DNA of 64,000 nt, from assembly GCF_014385435.1 (NCBI RefSeq), contig NZ_JACSUD010000010.1:26388-90387 (forward strand), read 5' to 3'. Source of the stretch: Alloprevotella sp. Lung230. Lineage in GTDB: Bacteria > Bacteroidota > Bacteroidia > Bacteroidales > Bacteroidaceae. Positions 17,723 through 25,923 of this stretch are shown piece by piece. A program made the position numbers and the translations under genes. Each line of letters begins with the position of its first letter. Position 1 is the stretch's first letter. The notes beneath the pieces are model-generated. The model did not search any database, was not told the origin of the DNA, and worked only from the letters and a program-made list of their open reading frames with translations.

Positions 17723-18619
17723 ATGGAACAAACAAAGAAAACGAAGAAAAACTACTGGTTTAAGACCCTTATGTCTTTCCTGCTCGTGCTGCTCACCATG
17801 CCGCTCGGACACGCATTGATGATTCTCATGGAGCACTATCTCTCCTCCACCGCCCTGCACTATGCCGGTTTCCTCCTCGGATTTGTGGGCTTGATTATGG
17901 TCGTCATCGGTGTCTTTGCCAAAGGCGACACCCGACAGACCCTCTGGGGACTTTTCGGCGGCTTACTCTTCTGGACGGGATGGGTGGAATTCCTGTTCCA
18001 ATACTATGCCAACCGCTACGGCGTGTTGCCCGAAATGGAAAACGGGGAGATAGTCACCAAACCGGAATACCTCATCATGCCCGCCACCTTCGGCATCTGG
18101 ATGATGGTCATGCTGCTCTACATCTTCTGCACCCGCACCGGTTGCGACTTCATCAACTGGCTGCAGAAGAAGTTTTTCGCCGGACGTAAGTCGGAGATTG
18201 TGGCCCGCCCCATGACCCGCCACACCTCCATCGTCACCTTCATGGAGCTGAACATGATGCTCTGGACGCTCTATCTGGTACTGATGTTCTGCTACGACAA
18301 GAATTTCCTTGGCGACCACCATCCCGTCACTGCCATCGTGGGCGTGGTTTGCTTCATCGGTTCGATATTCATGTTCCGCAACCAACTGAAATTGTCCGGC
18401 TGGGGCGCCAACATCCGTATGGCCATTGCCACGGTCATCATCTTCTGGACGCCGGTCGAAATCCTCGGCCGTCTCAACTTCTTCCAAGAAATTTGGACCG
18501 AGCCGCTCCAATACGTGCCTCAAATGGTGACGGTGCTCATCGCCTTTATCGTTGTGGCCGTCTATTTGTGGGTGAATGCCTCCAAGCAACGCCCCAAGAC
18601 TCCGCGTGCCGGTGAATGA
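17723..18619 (+). CDS. Polytopic inner-membrane protein of the haem-type operon
   Basis: The 298-residue protein has about eight hydrophobic segments and no signal peptide. It begins with a very basic M-E-Q-T-K-K-T-K-K-N. Short charged loops (for example G-R-K-S-E-I-V-A-R-P) separate the helices. I do not recognise a named family. Its position 3 bp after the TonB receptor suggests that it belongs to the same uptake system, perhaps as a permease component or redox-linked helper, but no nucleotide-binding partner is encoded. The gene ends directly against a set of tandem repeats. Confidence 0.72.
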   Translation: MEQTKKTKKNYWFKTLMSFLLVLLTMPLGHALMILMEHYLSSTALHYAGFLLGFVGLIMVVIGVFAKGDTRQTLWGLFGGLLFWTGWVEFLFQYYANRYGVLPEMENGEIVTKPEYLIMPATFGIWMMVMLLYIFCTRTGCDFINWLQKKFFAGRKSEIVARPMTRHTSIVTFMELNMMLWTLYLVLMFCYDKNFLGDHHPVTAIVGVVCFIGSIFMFRNQLKLSGWGANIRMAIATVIIFWTPVEILGRLNFFQEIWTEPLQYVPQMVTVLIAFIVVAVYLWVNASKQRPKTPRAGE

Positions 18620-18624
18620 TCCCC

Positions 18625-19595
18625 CTCGCCTACGGCTATTGGGAGAAGCCCCCTTTGGGGACTCCATGCGGCGTATGGGCGTTGGTTTCGTTGACATTGT
18701 CCCTCCGTGTTGTATGGACGCTTTGCCAAACGCAATTCTGTCTAATGACCGATTTGGGATTATGTTTCCTCGACATCGTCCCTCTGTGTCGTAGGGGTAT
18801 GTCATCTTTGAACCGCGTGTGGGCTGCAGCGTCCCCGGAGGGGGCGAATCTGAATAGCCGTAGGCGAGGAGAGCTTGCCCGACGAACCTACGGGCCGTCC
18901 AATACCGAAAGGAACGCCCCCGAAGGGGACGCCCATCGGCAGAAACACAACTGCCGGTTTTGGTCAACCGATATTCGCCCCCTTCGGGGACGCACGGCCC
19001 TGCACGATCGCGTTCCGTAGGTTCGTCGTCCTTCGTCCTCCTCGTCTACGGCTATTGGTAGAAGCCCCCTTTGGGGACTCTATGCGGCGTATGGGCGTTG
19101 GTTTCGTTGACATTGTCCCTCTGTGTTGTATGGACGCTTTGCCAAACGCAATTCTGTCTAATGACCGATTTGGGATTATGTTCCCTCGACATTGTCCCTC
19201 TGTATCGTAGGGGTATGTCATCTTTGAACCGCGTGTGGGCTGCAGCGTCCCCGGAGGGGGCGAATCTGAATAGCCGTAGGTGAGGAGAGCTTGCCCGACG
19301 AACCTACGGGCCGTCCAATACCGAAAGGAACGCCCCCGAAGGGGACGCCCATCGGCAGAAACACAACTGCCGGTTTTGGTCAACCGATATTCGCCCCCTT
19401 CGGGGACGCACGGCCCTGCACGATCGTGTTCCGTAGGTTCGTCGTCCTTCGTCCTCCTCGTCTACGGCTATTGGTAGAAGCCCCCTTTGGGGACTCTATG
19501 TGGCGTATGGGCGTTGGTTTCGTTGACATTGTCCCTCTGTGTTGTATGGACGCTTTGCCAAACGCAATTCCGTCTAATGACCGATTTGAGATTAA
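18625..19595. repeat. 416-bp tandem repeat, about 2.3 copies
   Basis: Three head-to-tail copies start at 18625, 19041 and 19457, exactly 416 bp apart. The first two are full length and differ by only a handful of bases; the third stops near 19595. Each unit contains several mini-palindromes of the type CCCCCGAAGGGG, CCCCCTTCGGGG, CCCCGGAGGGGG and CCCCCTTTGGGG, and an internal near-duplicate around GACATTGTCCCTCTGTGT. The array begins within 6 bp of the preceding stop codon. Open frames here are repetitive and not credible genes. A related fragment lies at 32.6-32.75 kb. Confidence 0.93.
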
Positions 19596-19606
19596 TTTCG
19601 ACCACC

Positions 19607-20053
19607 TACTTAGGAAAAAGAAAAATCTACCTCAGAGCTAAATTTACGCAGCTCTGAGGTAGATTTTTTTAGGTCTGATGTAGTTTCGGCGGCAACCTGA
19701 CAAAACTGACTCGTGCGAGGTCGAACGCGAGGGAAGGGCCTTTCGCTGTCGTCGGTGCCATCATCGTTCTTCGCGCGCGTATGCGCGTATACTACACTAT
19801 AAGTCTTGCTTTTTGCCTTCATTGCCTTCACCGCTGCCCTTATATGTCTTGAAGTCAGGTAGATAGGGGTGAAGGCAAGGGAGTGACTTCGAGGGAGGCC
19901 TTCACCGCGAGAAAATCTCATGGGTGAAAGTGAGTGAAGGCAGGACAGAGACTTTGCCTTCACCGGAAAGATGCAGACTGTCAGTGAGTTGCCCCTATGG
20001 GTGAAGGATTGAAGGCAAAAAATACAGCCTATTGTAGAGGACGCGTGCGCGAG
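19607..20053 (-). repeat. Composite intergenic repeat, copy 2 (blocks B, A)
   Basis: Block B has units starting at 19631, 19652 and 19673 (21-bp period). Block A spans 19771-20053, with the CGCGCG end at 19771 and arms GCCTTCATTGCCTTCACC and GGTGAAGGATTGAAGGC. Additional GTGAAGGC-type words lie inside, making this the longest A block. No block C is seen: the left side runs into the 416-bp array. Block A ends 22 bp from the stop of the DEAD-box gene. Together with the 416-bp repeats this explains the whole gene-free gap 18620-20075. Confidence 0.85.
19621..19670. terminator. Hairpin with T-tract formed by block B of copy 2
   Basis: ATCTACCTCAGAGCT (19625-19639) pairs perfectly with AGCTCTGAGGTAGAT (19650-19664) across a 10-nt loop. 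A-rich sequence precedes it and T7 follows, so it could terminate transcription from both sides. It lies between two convergent transcription units. Confidence 0.7.
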
Positions 20054-20075
20054 GGTAGAGTAGGGGCGTGGTCGG

Positions 20076-21956
20076 CTATTCGAAGAATTTGCGCCAGTCG
20101 CTCTTGTCGTATTTCTTGCCGTGTGGAGCGTCGGATGTGTCGTCGTGGGTGCGCTTTGCCTTCTTGCCTTTTTTGCCGGTCGGGGCAAAGGTGTTGGCAG
20201 CGAAATCTTGTCCCTTCCTGCCGTAGTTGCGCTCGCCCTCATAGCGGCGTGAGCGGCGTTCGTGAGGGGTGGGAGCAGCATTGCCTTCGGCACGGTCGGC
20301 CCAGTCTACCACCACGCGGCGCTCGCCCACCTTGGCTTTGGCCATCTTCTGGATGACAAATCGGGCATCGTCCTCGGGTACTTCAAAGAAGGAGCAGTTG
20401 GTGAGCAAATCGATGCGGCCGATTTCGACCTTACCCTTGACGTAGCGATTGACGAGGTTGATGATTTCGCGGGCAAAGAAGTTGTCGCGCTTACCGAAGT
20501 TGAGGAAAAGACGCTTGTAGCCTTCTTCGGCTACGTGCTCGCCCTTGGCGTTGCGGTCGCGGCGGGCTTCACGCTCAGCACTTTTGGCATCGTGGCGTTC
20601 GGGACGCTCGGCAGGTTGCTCGATTTCGGGCGCATTGGCGTAGTAGTTGAGGAATCGGCCGAACTCGCTTTGCACCAAACGCTTGATGAGGTCTTCCTTA
20701 GAGAGCCATTCGAGTTTGTGCATCACTTCGGGGAGGAAGGGAGCAATCTGCTCTTCGTCCACCTCCACGTGTTCGAGTTCATCAACGACTTTGTAGAGCT
20801 GCTTGGTGCAAATCTCCTTCGGGTCGGGAAGCGTGCCTTTTTCAAACTTCTTTCCAATCACCTTTTCGATGGTACGCACCTTGCCGCGTTCGCGCAGGTG
20901 GATGATGGAAATCGATGTACCGCGCTTTCCGGCGCGTCCCGTACGGCCGGAGCGGTGGGTGTAGTTTTCCACATCGTCGGGCAGTCCGTAGTTGATCACG
21001 TGGGTGAGTTCATCGACATCAAGCCCGCGTGCCGCCACGTCGGTGGCCACGAGGAGCTGTGTGCGGTGTTGGCGAAACTTCTGCATGGTCAGGTCGCGCT
21101 GTGCCTGTGCCAAATCGCCGTGGAGCGCTTCGGCGCTGTAGCCGTCACGGATGAGGTGGTCGGCCACCTCTTGGGTTTCCAGACGGGTGCGGCAGAAGAT
21201 GATGGCGTAGATGCGCGGGTAGTAATCGACCATACGCTTGAGGGCGGCATACTTGTCCTGCGCCTTCACCATGTAGTAGATGTGGTTCACGTGCTCTGCG
21301 CCTTCGTTGCGGCTGCCCACCACGATTTCTTGGTAGTCGTGGAGGTAACTTTTGGCGATGCGCTCAATCTCAGGCCCCATGGTGGCGGAGAAGAGCAGTG
21401 TTTGGCGGTTGTCGGGGATGCCGGCCAGGATTTCGTCGATGCTGTCGGTGAAGCCCATATTGAGCATTTCGTCCGCCTCGTCGAGCACGATGTTGCGCAC
21501 GGTTTCAAGATGTGCCACCCCGCGATTCATCAAGTCGATGAGGCGGCCGGGCGTGGCCACGATGACTTGACACCCCTTGCGGAGTTGACGGATTTGGCCG
21601 TCGATGGAAGTTCCACCGTAGACGGCCACGATGTGGAGCCCGTCCATATAGCGGCTGTAATCCTTGAGATCGTCGGCAATTTGCAGACAAAGTTCGCGCG
21701 TGGGGCTGAGAATGACCAGCTGCGTGTCGCGTGTCGTGGTGTCGATGTTTTGCAGCGTGGGCAGACCGTAAGCGGCTGTTTTGCCCGTTCCCGTCTGAGC
21801 GAGTGCAATGACATCGCGTTGGGGGTCGGTCGAGTCGGGGTTGTGGAGCAGGCAGGGGATGACCGCCTCCTGCACCGGAGTGGGGGCTTCGTAGCCCATT
21901 TCGCTGATGGCGGAAAGGATTTCGTCCTTCACGCCCAGTTCGGCAAATGTTTTCAA
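20076..21956 (-). CDS. DEAD-box ATP-dependent RNA helicase
   Basis: The protein of about 626 residues remodels RNA, probably in ribosome assembly. It has the Q motif (Y-E-A-P-T-P-V-Q), Walker A A-Q-T-G-T-G-K-T, D-E-A-D, S-A-T and H-R-S-G-R-T-G-R-A-G-K-R-G. After the two RecA domains come a charged linker, a DbpA/CsdA-like RNA-binding domain (E-I-G-R-I-D-L-L-T-N-C-S-F-F-E-V-P) and a basic Lys/Arg/Gly-rich tail. No ATG precedes the Q motif: I use the TTG at 21956, giving M-K-T-F-A-E-L-G, a typical family start; another TTG is ten codons upstream at 21986. A -7-like element at 22150-22157 implies a leader of nearly 190 nt. Confidence 0.92.
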   Translation of the reverse strand: MKTFAELGVKDEILSAISEMGYEAPTPVQEAVIPCLLHNPDSTDPQRDVIALAQTGTGKTAAYGLPTLQNIDTTTRDTQLVILSPTRELCLQIADDLKDYSRYMDGLHIVAVYGGTSIDGQIRQLRKGCQVIVATPGRLIDLMNRGVAHLETVRNIVLDEADEMLNMGFTDSIDEILAGIPDNRQTLLFSATMGPEIERIAKSYLHDYQEIVVGSRNEGAEHVNHIYYMVKAQDKYAALKRMVDYYPRIYAIIFCRTRLETQEVADHLIRDGYSAEALHGDLAQAQRDLTMQKFRQHRTQLLVATDVAARGLDVDELTHVINYGLPDDVENYTHRSGRTGRAGKRGTSISIIHLRERGKVRTIEKVIGKKFEKGTLPDPKEICTKQLYKVVDELEHVEVDEEQIAPFLPEVMHKLEWLSKEDLIKRLVQSEFGRFLNYYANAPEIEQPAERPERHDAKSAEREARRDRNAKGEHVAEEGYKRLFLNFGKRDNFFAREIINLVNRYVKGKVEIGRIDLLTNCSFFEVPEDDARFVIQKMAKAKVGERRVVVDWADRAEGNAAPTPHERRSRRYEGERNYGRKGQDFAANTFAPTGKKGKKAKRTHDDTSDAPHGKKYDKSDWRKFFE

Positions 21957-22309
21957 GAAAAAATGATGTGTTAGTGAGAAGCGCAAACCGGCCTCTCGGG
22001 GTGTAGTGCAAACAAAATCGTGTGTTTTAGGGACGTCGCTGCCTTAAAGCACGCAGGGTTTGCAAAAAAAATGAACAGGGCGAACAATGAAACCAGAACC
22101 CGACCAGCCATAACGTCTTGTTCGCCGTCCATTGCGCGCTTACGAACGGCAAAGGTAGGTATTTTTCGCGGTTGTGCTGTCACAAAAGGGAAATAAAAGT
22201 CATAGTGGAGTTGATTATTTCCAAAGAAAGATGCTAAAAGCTACAAATTAGTAGGTCTACATGGAAATAATCCGCTAACTTTGCATCTTAAAACTATTTT
22301 CTTCTGACC
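21957..22309. other. Divergent intergenic region with long helicase leader
   Basis: This 350-bp gap separates the minus-strand helicase from the plus-strand U32 gene. A minus-strand TACCTTTG (22150-22157) fits a -7 element for the helicase. GGCGAACA (22079-22086) and TGTTCGCC (22119-22126) can pair within the leader. On the plus strand TAACTTTG (22276-22283) fits a -7 element for the U32 gene, though no good -33 is visible. Confidence 0.45.
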
Positions 22310-23551
22310 ATGCAATATGAAATCATGGCGCCGGTCGGGTCGCGTGAATCGCTCGCTGCGGCCCTCCGTGCCGGAGCCGACTCTATCTATTTCGGCATCG
22401 AGTCGCTCAATATGCGTGCGCACTCGGCCAGCCGATTTTCCATCAATGACTTGCGCGAGATTGCTGCGCTCTGCGAGGAGCACGGCGTGAAGAGCTACTT
22501 GACGGTCAACACCATCATCTACGGTGAAGATCTCGACATGATGCGCACCATCTGCGATGCAGCCAAAGCCGCCCGTATTTCAGCCGTTATTGCGGCTGAC
22601 GTAGCTGTGTTGAGTTATTGCCACAGCATCGGGCAGGAAATCCATCTCTCCACACAACTCAACATCTCCAACGAGGAGGCGCTGCGCTTTTACGCCAACT
22701 TTGCCGATGTGGTCGTCTTGGCACGCGAACTCAACCTCGAGCAGGTGCGCGACATTGCCGACTTTATCGACCGCGAAAACATCTGCGGCCCTTCGGGCGA
22801 AAAGATTCGCATCGAAATGTTCTGTCATGGCGCGCTCTGTATGGCGGTGAGCGGCAAATGCTACCTCTCGCTCGACAATCAAGGGTCGTCGGCCAATCGC
22901 GGTGCCTGCATGCAGCAGTGCCGCCGAAAATATGTGGTGACGGACAAGGAAACCGGCACCGAACTGGAAGTGGACAACGAATACATCATGAGCGCCAAAG
23001 ACCTCAAAACCATCGGTTTCATCGACCGAATGATGAAAGCCGGTGTTTCGGTCTTTAAGATTGAAGGTCGTGCACGCTCTGCCGAATATGTCTACACTGT
23101 GGTGCGGTGCTACAAGGAAGCGGTGCAGGCCGTGCAGGAAGGCACTTTCACTCCTGAGAAGGTGGAAGATTGGAACCAACGTCTTTCCACCGTGTTCAAT
23201 CGCGGATTTTGGGATGGTTATTACCAAGGACAGAAGATGGGCGAATGGTCCAAAAGCCACGGTTCCATCGCTACGGAGAAGAAGGTCTATGTCGGTAAAG
23301 GTATCAAGTATTTCTCCAAACTCGGCGTGGCAGAATTTCTCATCGAAGCCTCTACCCTCCATGTGGGCGATCGCTTGGTGATTATCGGTCCGACAACCGG
23401 TGCTATGTATCTTGACGCTACGGAAATCCACGGCGATAACGGCGCTGTGGAGGTGGGCGAAAAGGGCATGTACGTTTCTGTGCCTGTGCCCGACAAAGTG
23501 CGCCCCAGCGACAAACTCTACAAACTCGTGAAAAATGAAACTGCTCTTTGA
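22310..23551 (+). CDS. Peptidase U32 family protein (tRNA/rRNA hydroxylation TrhP/RlhA-like)
   Basis: The 413-residue protein matches the U32 collagenase-like family. Its signature E-M-F-C-H-G-A-L-C-M-A-V-S-G-K-C-Y-L-S sits near residue 165, followed by N-R-G-A-C-M-Q-Q-C-R-R-K-Y. The four cysteines fit an iron-sulfur site. Members characterised in other bacteria act in prephenate-dependent 5-hydroxyuridine formation in tRNA (TrhP) or 23S rRNA hydroxylation (RlhA), so an RNA-modification role is more likely than proteolysis. Which RNA is modified cannot be decided. It overlaps the next gene by 17 bp and heads a run of co-directional genes to dusB. Confidence 0.9.
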   Translation: MQYEIMAPVGSRESLAAALRAGADSIYFGIESLNMRAHSASRFSINDLREIAALCEEHGVKSYLTVNTIIYGEDLDMMRTICDAAKAARISAVIAADVAVLSYCHSIGQEIHLSTQLNISNEEALRFYANFADVVVLARELNLEQVRDIADFIDRENICGPSGEKIRIEMFCHGALCMAVSGKCYLSLDNQGSSANRGACMQQCRRKYVVTDKETGTELEVDNEYIMSAKDLKTIGFIDRMMKAGVSVFKIEGRARSAEYVYTVVRCYKEAVQAVQEGTFTPEKVEDWNQRLSTVFNRGFWDGYYQGQKMGEWSKSHGSIATEKKVYVGKGIKYFSKLGVAEFLIEASTLHVGDRLVIIGPTTGAMYLDATEIHGDNGAVEVGEKGMYVSVPVPDKVRPSDKLYKLVKNETAL

Positions 23552-24164
23552 TTTTGGCGGAGTCATCGTCGATTTGAAGAAGGAAGCGTGCATTGCGGCT
23601 TTCGACCGCCTCGGCTTTGACATTCGTCCCTATCTCGGCACCTACGTCCAAGGTGGTGTGTTTGCCTCGCTCGAGCGCGGACAGATTTCTCTTTCGGAAT
23701 TTTGCCACGAGATTAGAAAGATAGCGCAACAACCCGACCTTACCGATGCACAAATCGTAGCGGCTTGGGAAGCCTATTTGGTGGGTATTCCCGAAGATTG
23801 TCTGCAACTGTTGCTCAACATTCATCAGCATTATTACACTTGTGTGCTCTCCAATACGAATGTGGTGCATTGGCAACAGGGGTTGCGCAACCTCTTCTCG
23901 TGGAAAGGACACACCATCGGCGATTATTTCGACCAAACGTTTCTCTCTTACGAACTCCAACTGCTCAAACCCGAGCCTGCCATCTTTGAAGCGGTGGTAG
24001 ATCGAATGGGCGGAAAAGCCGATGAAATCATATTCTTTGACGACTCGGAGGCCAATTGTACCGCAGCGCGCGCTTGTGGTTTGCAGGCCGTATTAGCCCC
24101 CGAACACGGCGCTTGGATGCCGCTGTTTGATGCCAACGGAAAGTTACGCTATGACAGACTATGA
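23535..24164 (+). CDS. HAD family hydrolase
   Basis: The 209-residue protein has haloacid-dehalogenase motifs. Motif I is F-D-F-G-G-V-I-V-D near the N-terminus, where Asp-x-Gly replaces the more usual D-x-D, as in the YihX-like subgroup. Motif II is the Ser/Thr in C-V-L-S-N-T-N. Motif III is Lys in L-L-K-P-E-P, and motif IV is F-F-D-D-S-E. It is probably a small-molecule phosphatase or dehalogenase-like enzyme with a helical cap. It overlaps U32 by 17 bp and ribF by 14 bp, so it is strongly coupled. A link to flavin synthesis (removing the phosphate from an intermediate) is tempting because of ribF but unproven. Confidence 0.88.
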   Translation: MKLLFDFGGVIVDLKKEACIAAFDRLGFDIRPYLGTYVQGGVFASLERGQISLSEFCHEIRKIAQQPDLTDAQIVAAWEAYLVGIPEDCLQLLLNIHQHYYTCVLSNTNVVHWQQGLRNLFSWKGHTIGDYFDQTFLSYELQLLKPEPAIFEAVVDRMGGKADEIIFFDDSEANCTAARACGLQAVLAPEHGAWMPLFDANGKLRYDRL

Positions 24165-25113
24165 GGTAATTCCGCTCCAATCCACTCCACAGCCCCGCCG
24201 TTACGCCGCCACCATCGGTTTTTTTGACGGCGTCCATTTGGGGCATCGCTACGTCCTGGAGCAGTTGCGGGAGGAGGCCGCCCAACGGCGATTGGGGACG
24301 ATGGTCGTCACCTTCGATGAGCACCCCCAGCGAGTGCTGGGGCGTTCAGATGCACCGGCATTGCTCACCGACAACACCGAAAAGCTTTCGCTCTTGGCCG
24401 ATTGCGGTATAGATGCGTGTGTGCTGTTGCATTTCACGCCCACGATGGCCCATCTTTCAGCAGCCGAATTTATGCGTGAGTATCTCCACAATGTGCTGCC
24501 TGTCGATGCGCTCCTCATAGGTTATGACCACCACTTTGGGCAGCCGATGTCGGGCGAAGGTTTTGCACAATACGTGACTTATGGCGCACAAAATGGAATA
24601 GAAGTATTGCCGGCGCACGCCTATGCGCCTGATACGGCCGTTTCCGATGCTCTTCGCTATTCTTCTTCGACGGTTCGGAAGCTGTTGCAGCAAGGCGAGG
24701 TACAGCGTGCATCGGTCGTTTTGGGACGTCCGTATCAGTTGGAGGGTCGCGTGACGCAAGGCCGACAAAATGGGCGGAAATTAGGTTTCCCTACCGCAAA
24801 CCTCTCACCCACGAACGCACAGAAACTCATCCCTCGCAGTGGCGTTTATGCCACTCGTGTCGTGATGGACGGGAGGATGTTTCCTGCAATGACGAATGTC
24901 GGCACACGTCCTACCCTCAACAATGGTCGGGATGTCACGATCGAAACGCACATCTTCGATTTCGAGGGCGACCTTTATGGGCAACTGCTTACGCTGCAGT
25001 TTGTCGATCGCTTGCGAGATGAACAGCGTTTTGAAACCCTTGCGGCACTCGTCCACCAGTTGAACGTAGATGCCCGGCAGGCACGTCGGTTGCTCGCGGC
25101 AGTGCACGTATGA
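24151..25113 (+). CDS. ribF: Bifunctional riboflavin kinase / FAD synthetase RibF
   Basis: RibF converts riboflavin to FMN and then FAD. The 320-residue protein starts at the ATG at 24151, overlapping the HAD gene. The N-terminal adenylyltransferase domain shows G-F-F-D-G-V-H-L-G-H and F-D-E-H-P. Further on are the Y-D-H-H-F-G motif and S-S-S-T-V-R-K-L-L. The C-terminal kinase domain has G-R-x-L-G-F-P-T-A-N, G-V-Y-A-T-R-V, and T-N-V-G-T-R-P-T with the E-T-H-I-F-D-F catalytic region. All key motifs are intact. A further in-frame TTG at 24127 is an unlikely start. Confidence 0.95.
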   Translation: MTDYEVIPLQSTPQPRRYAATIGFFDGVHLGHRYVLEQLREEAAQRRLGTMVVTFDEHPQRVLGRSDAPALLTDNTEKLSLLADCGIDACVLLHFTPTMAHLSAAEFMREYLHNVLPVDALLIGYDHHFGQPMSGEGFAQYVTYGAQNGIEVLPAHAYAPDTAVSDALRYSSSTVRKLLQQGEVQRASVVLGRPYQLEGRVTQGRQNGRKLGFPTANLSPTNAQKLIPRSGVYATRVVMDGRMFPAMTNVGTRPTLNNGRDVTIETHIFDFEGDLYGQLLTLQFVDRLRDEQRFETLAALVHQLNVDARQARRLLAAVHV

Positions 25114-25149
25114 TTTAGAGTTTATCTTTTTCTATCATGTTTTTCCCTC

Positions 25150-25923
25150 ATGCGAAAATCGATTATTATATTTCTACTCTTCTTGTTCTCCCAGTTGCTG
25201 GCGGGATTTAGTACGTTGATGATGAAGAATTGGGACAACATTGCCGCGGGGCGTAGCATCGACTGGTTGCGTGCGGCCGATCCCACGGTGCCTCAGGTCC
25301 TGGTTGTCGGCCTGTGGATATCCTATCTCCTCCTTTTCGTCTGTTTGTGGTTGCTTCGGCTCACCAACTCCCCGATGATGGGCAATTTGAAGCGGGGCAG
25401 CCGACTTCGTTCTCTCGGTTTCATCGGTAGTTTTCTGCTGGTCTGTGTGGGACTATCTTTGCTGATTACCCCCCTTGGTCTAGACGATGGGGGGATGACG
25501 GATCAGGCATTGCAAATCAAGGAGTATTGGGGAGGCGTTTTGTTGCTTTGCATCGGAGGGCCTGCCATCGAAGAAGTTGTCTTTCGTGATGGAATCCTTC
25601 GGCATCTCCGCACGAGGGGGCTTAATGCTTGGGCGGCAATACTCATCAGCGCTGCTACTTTTGCTGTGGTTCACGGAAATCTTTCACAGTTCGTTACAGC
25701 TTTTCCTCTCGGGATATTACTCGGATTTCTTTATGTCCGCACTGGTGATTTGCGCCTCTGTCTTCCGGCCCATATTCTCAACAATACGATTGCTGTGATG
25801 GGACTTTTATTTCCAAAAATAGACGATTTCATCGAACAAATGCCTCTACTCCTGATGCTCGCAGCAGGTGGATTGCTTACAGCTCTCGGTGTGGGATACT
25901 TCGTAAAACTCTATCGCTCATGA
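25150..25923 (+). CDS. CPBP family intramembrane metalloprotease
   Basis: This 257-residue membrane protein has about seven to eight hydrophobic segments. It carries the CPBP/Abi motifs in order: E-E-V-V-F-R (motif 1), F-A-V-V-H-G-N (motif 2) and H-I-L-N-N (motif 3). These supply the Glu and His residues of the presumed metal site, as in Rce1-type prenyl-protein proteases. In bacteria such proteins are linked to bacteriocin self-immunity or peptide maturation, but the substrate here is unknown; the double-glycine peptide at 54 kb is too far away to call a partner. It starts 36 bp after ribF and overlaps dusB by 4 bp. Confidence 0.87.
   Translation: MRKSIIIFLLFLFSQLLAGFSTLMMKNWDNIAAGRSIDWLRAADPTVPQVLVVGLWISYLLLFVCLWLLRLTNSPMMGNLKRGSRLRSLGFIGSFLLVCVGLSLLITPLGLDDGGMTDQALQIKEYWGGVLLLCIGGPAIEEVVFRDGILRHLRTRGLNAWAAILISAATFAVVHGNLSQFVTAFPLGILLGFLYVRTGDLRLCLPAHILNNTIAVMGLLFPKIDDFIEQMPLLLMLAAGGLLTALGVGYFVKLYRS

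Noticed and set aside
18576..19641. Several frames of 60-140 residues in the 416-bp array
   Set aside because: They repeat with the DNA unit on both strands and in different frames, have no start context and match no family.
19610..20293. 227-residue minus-strand frame through composite copy 2
   Set aside because: Most of it lies opposite to, or within, the 3' end of the DEAD-box gene and block A. Only the last heptads are of interest and are treated as part of block B.
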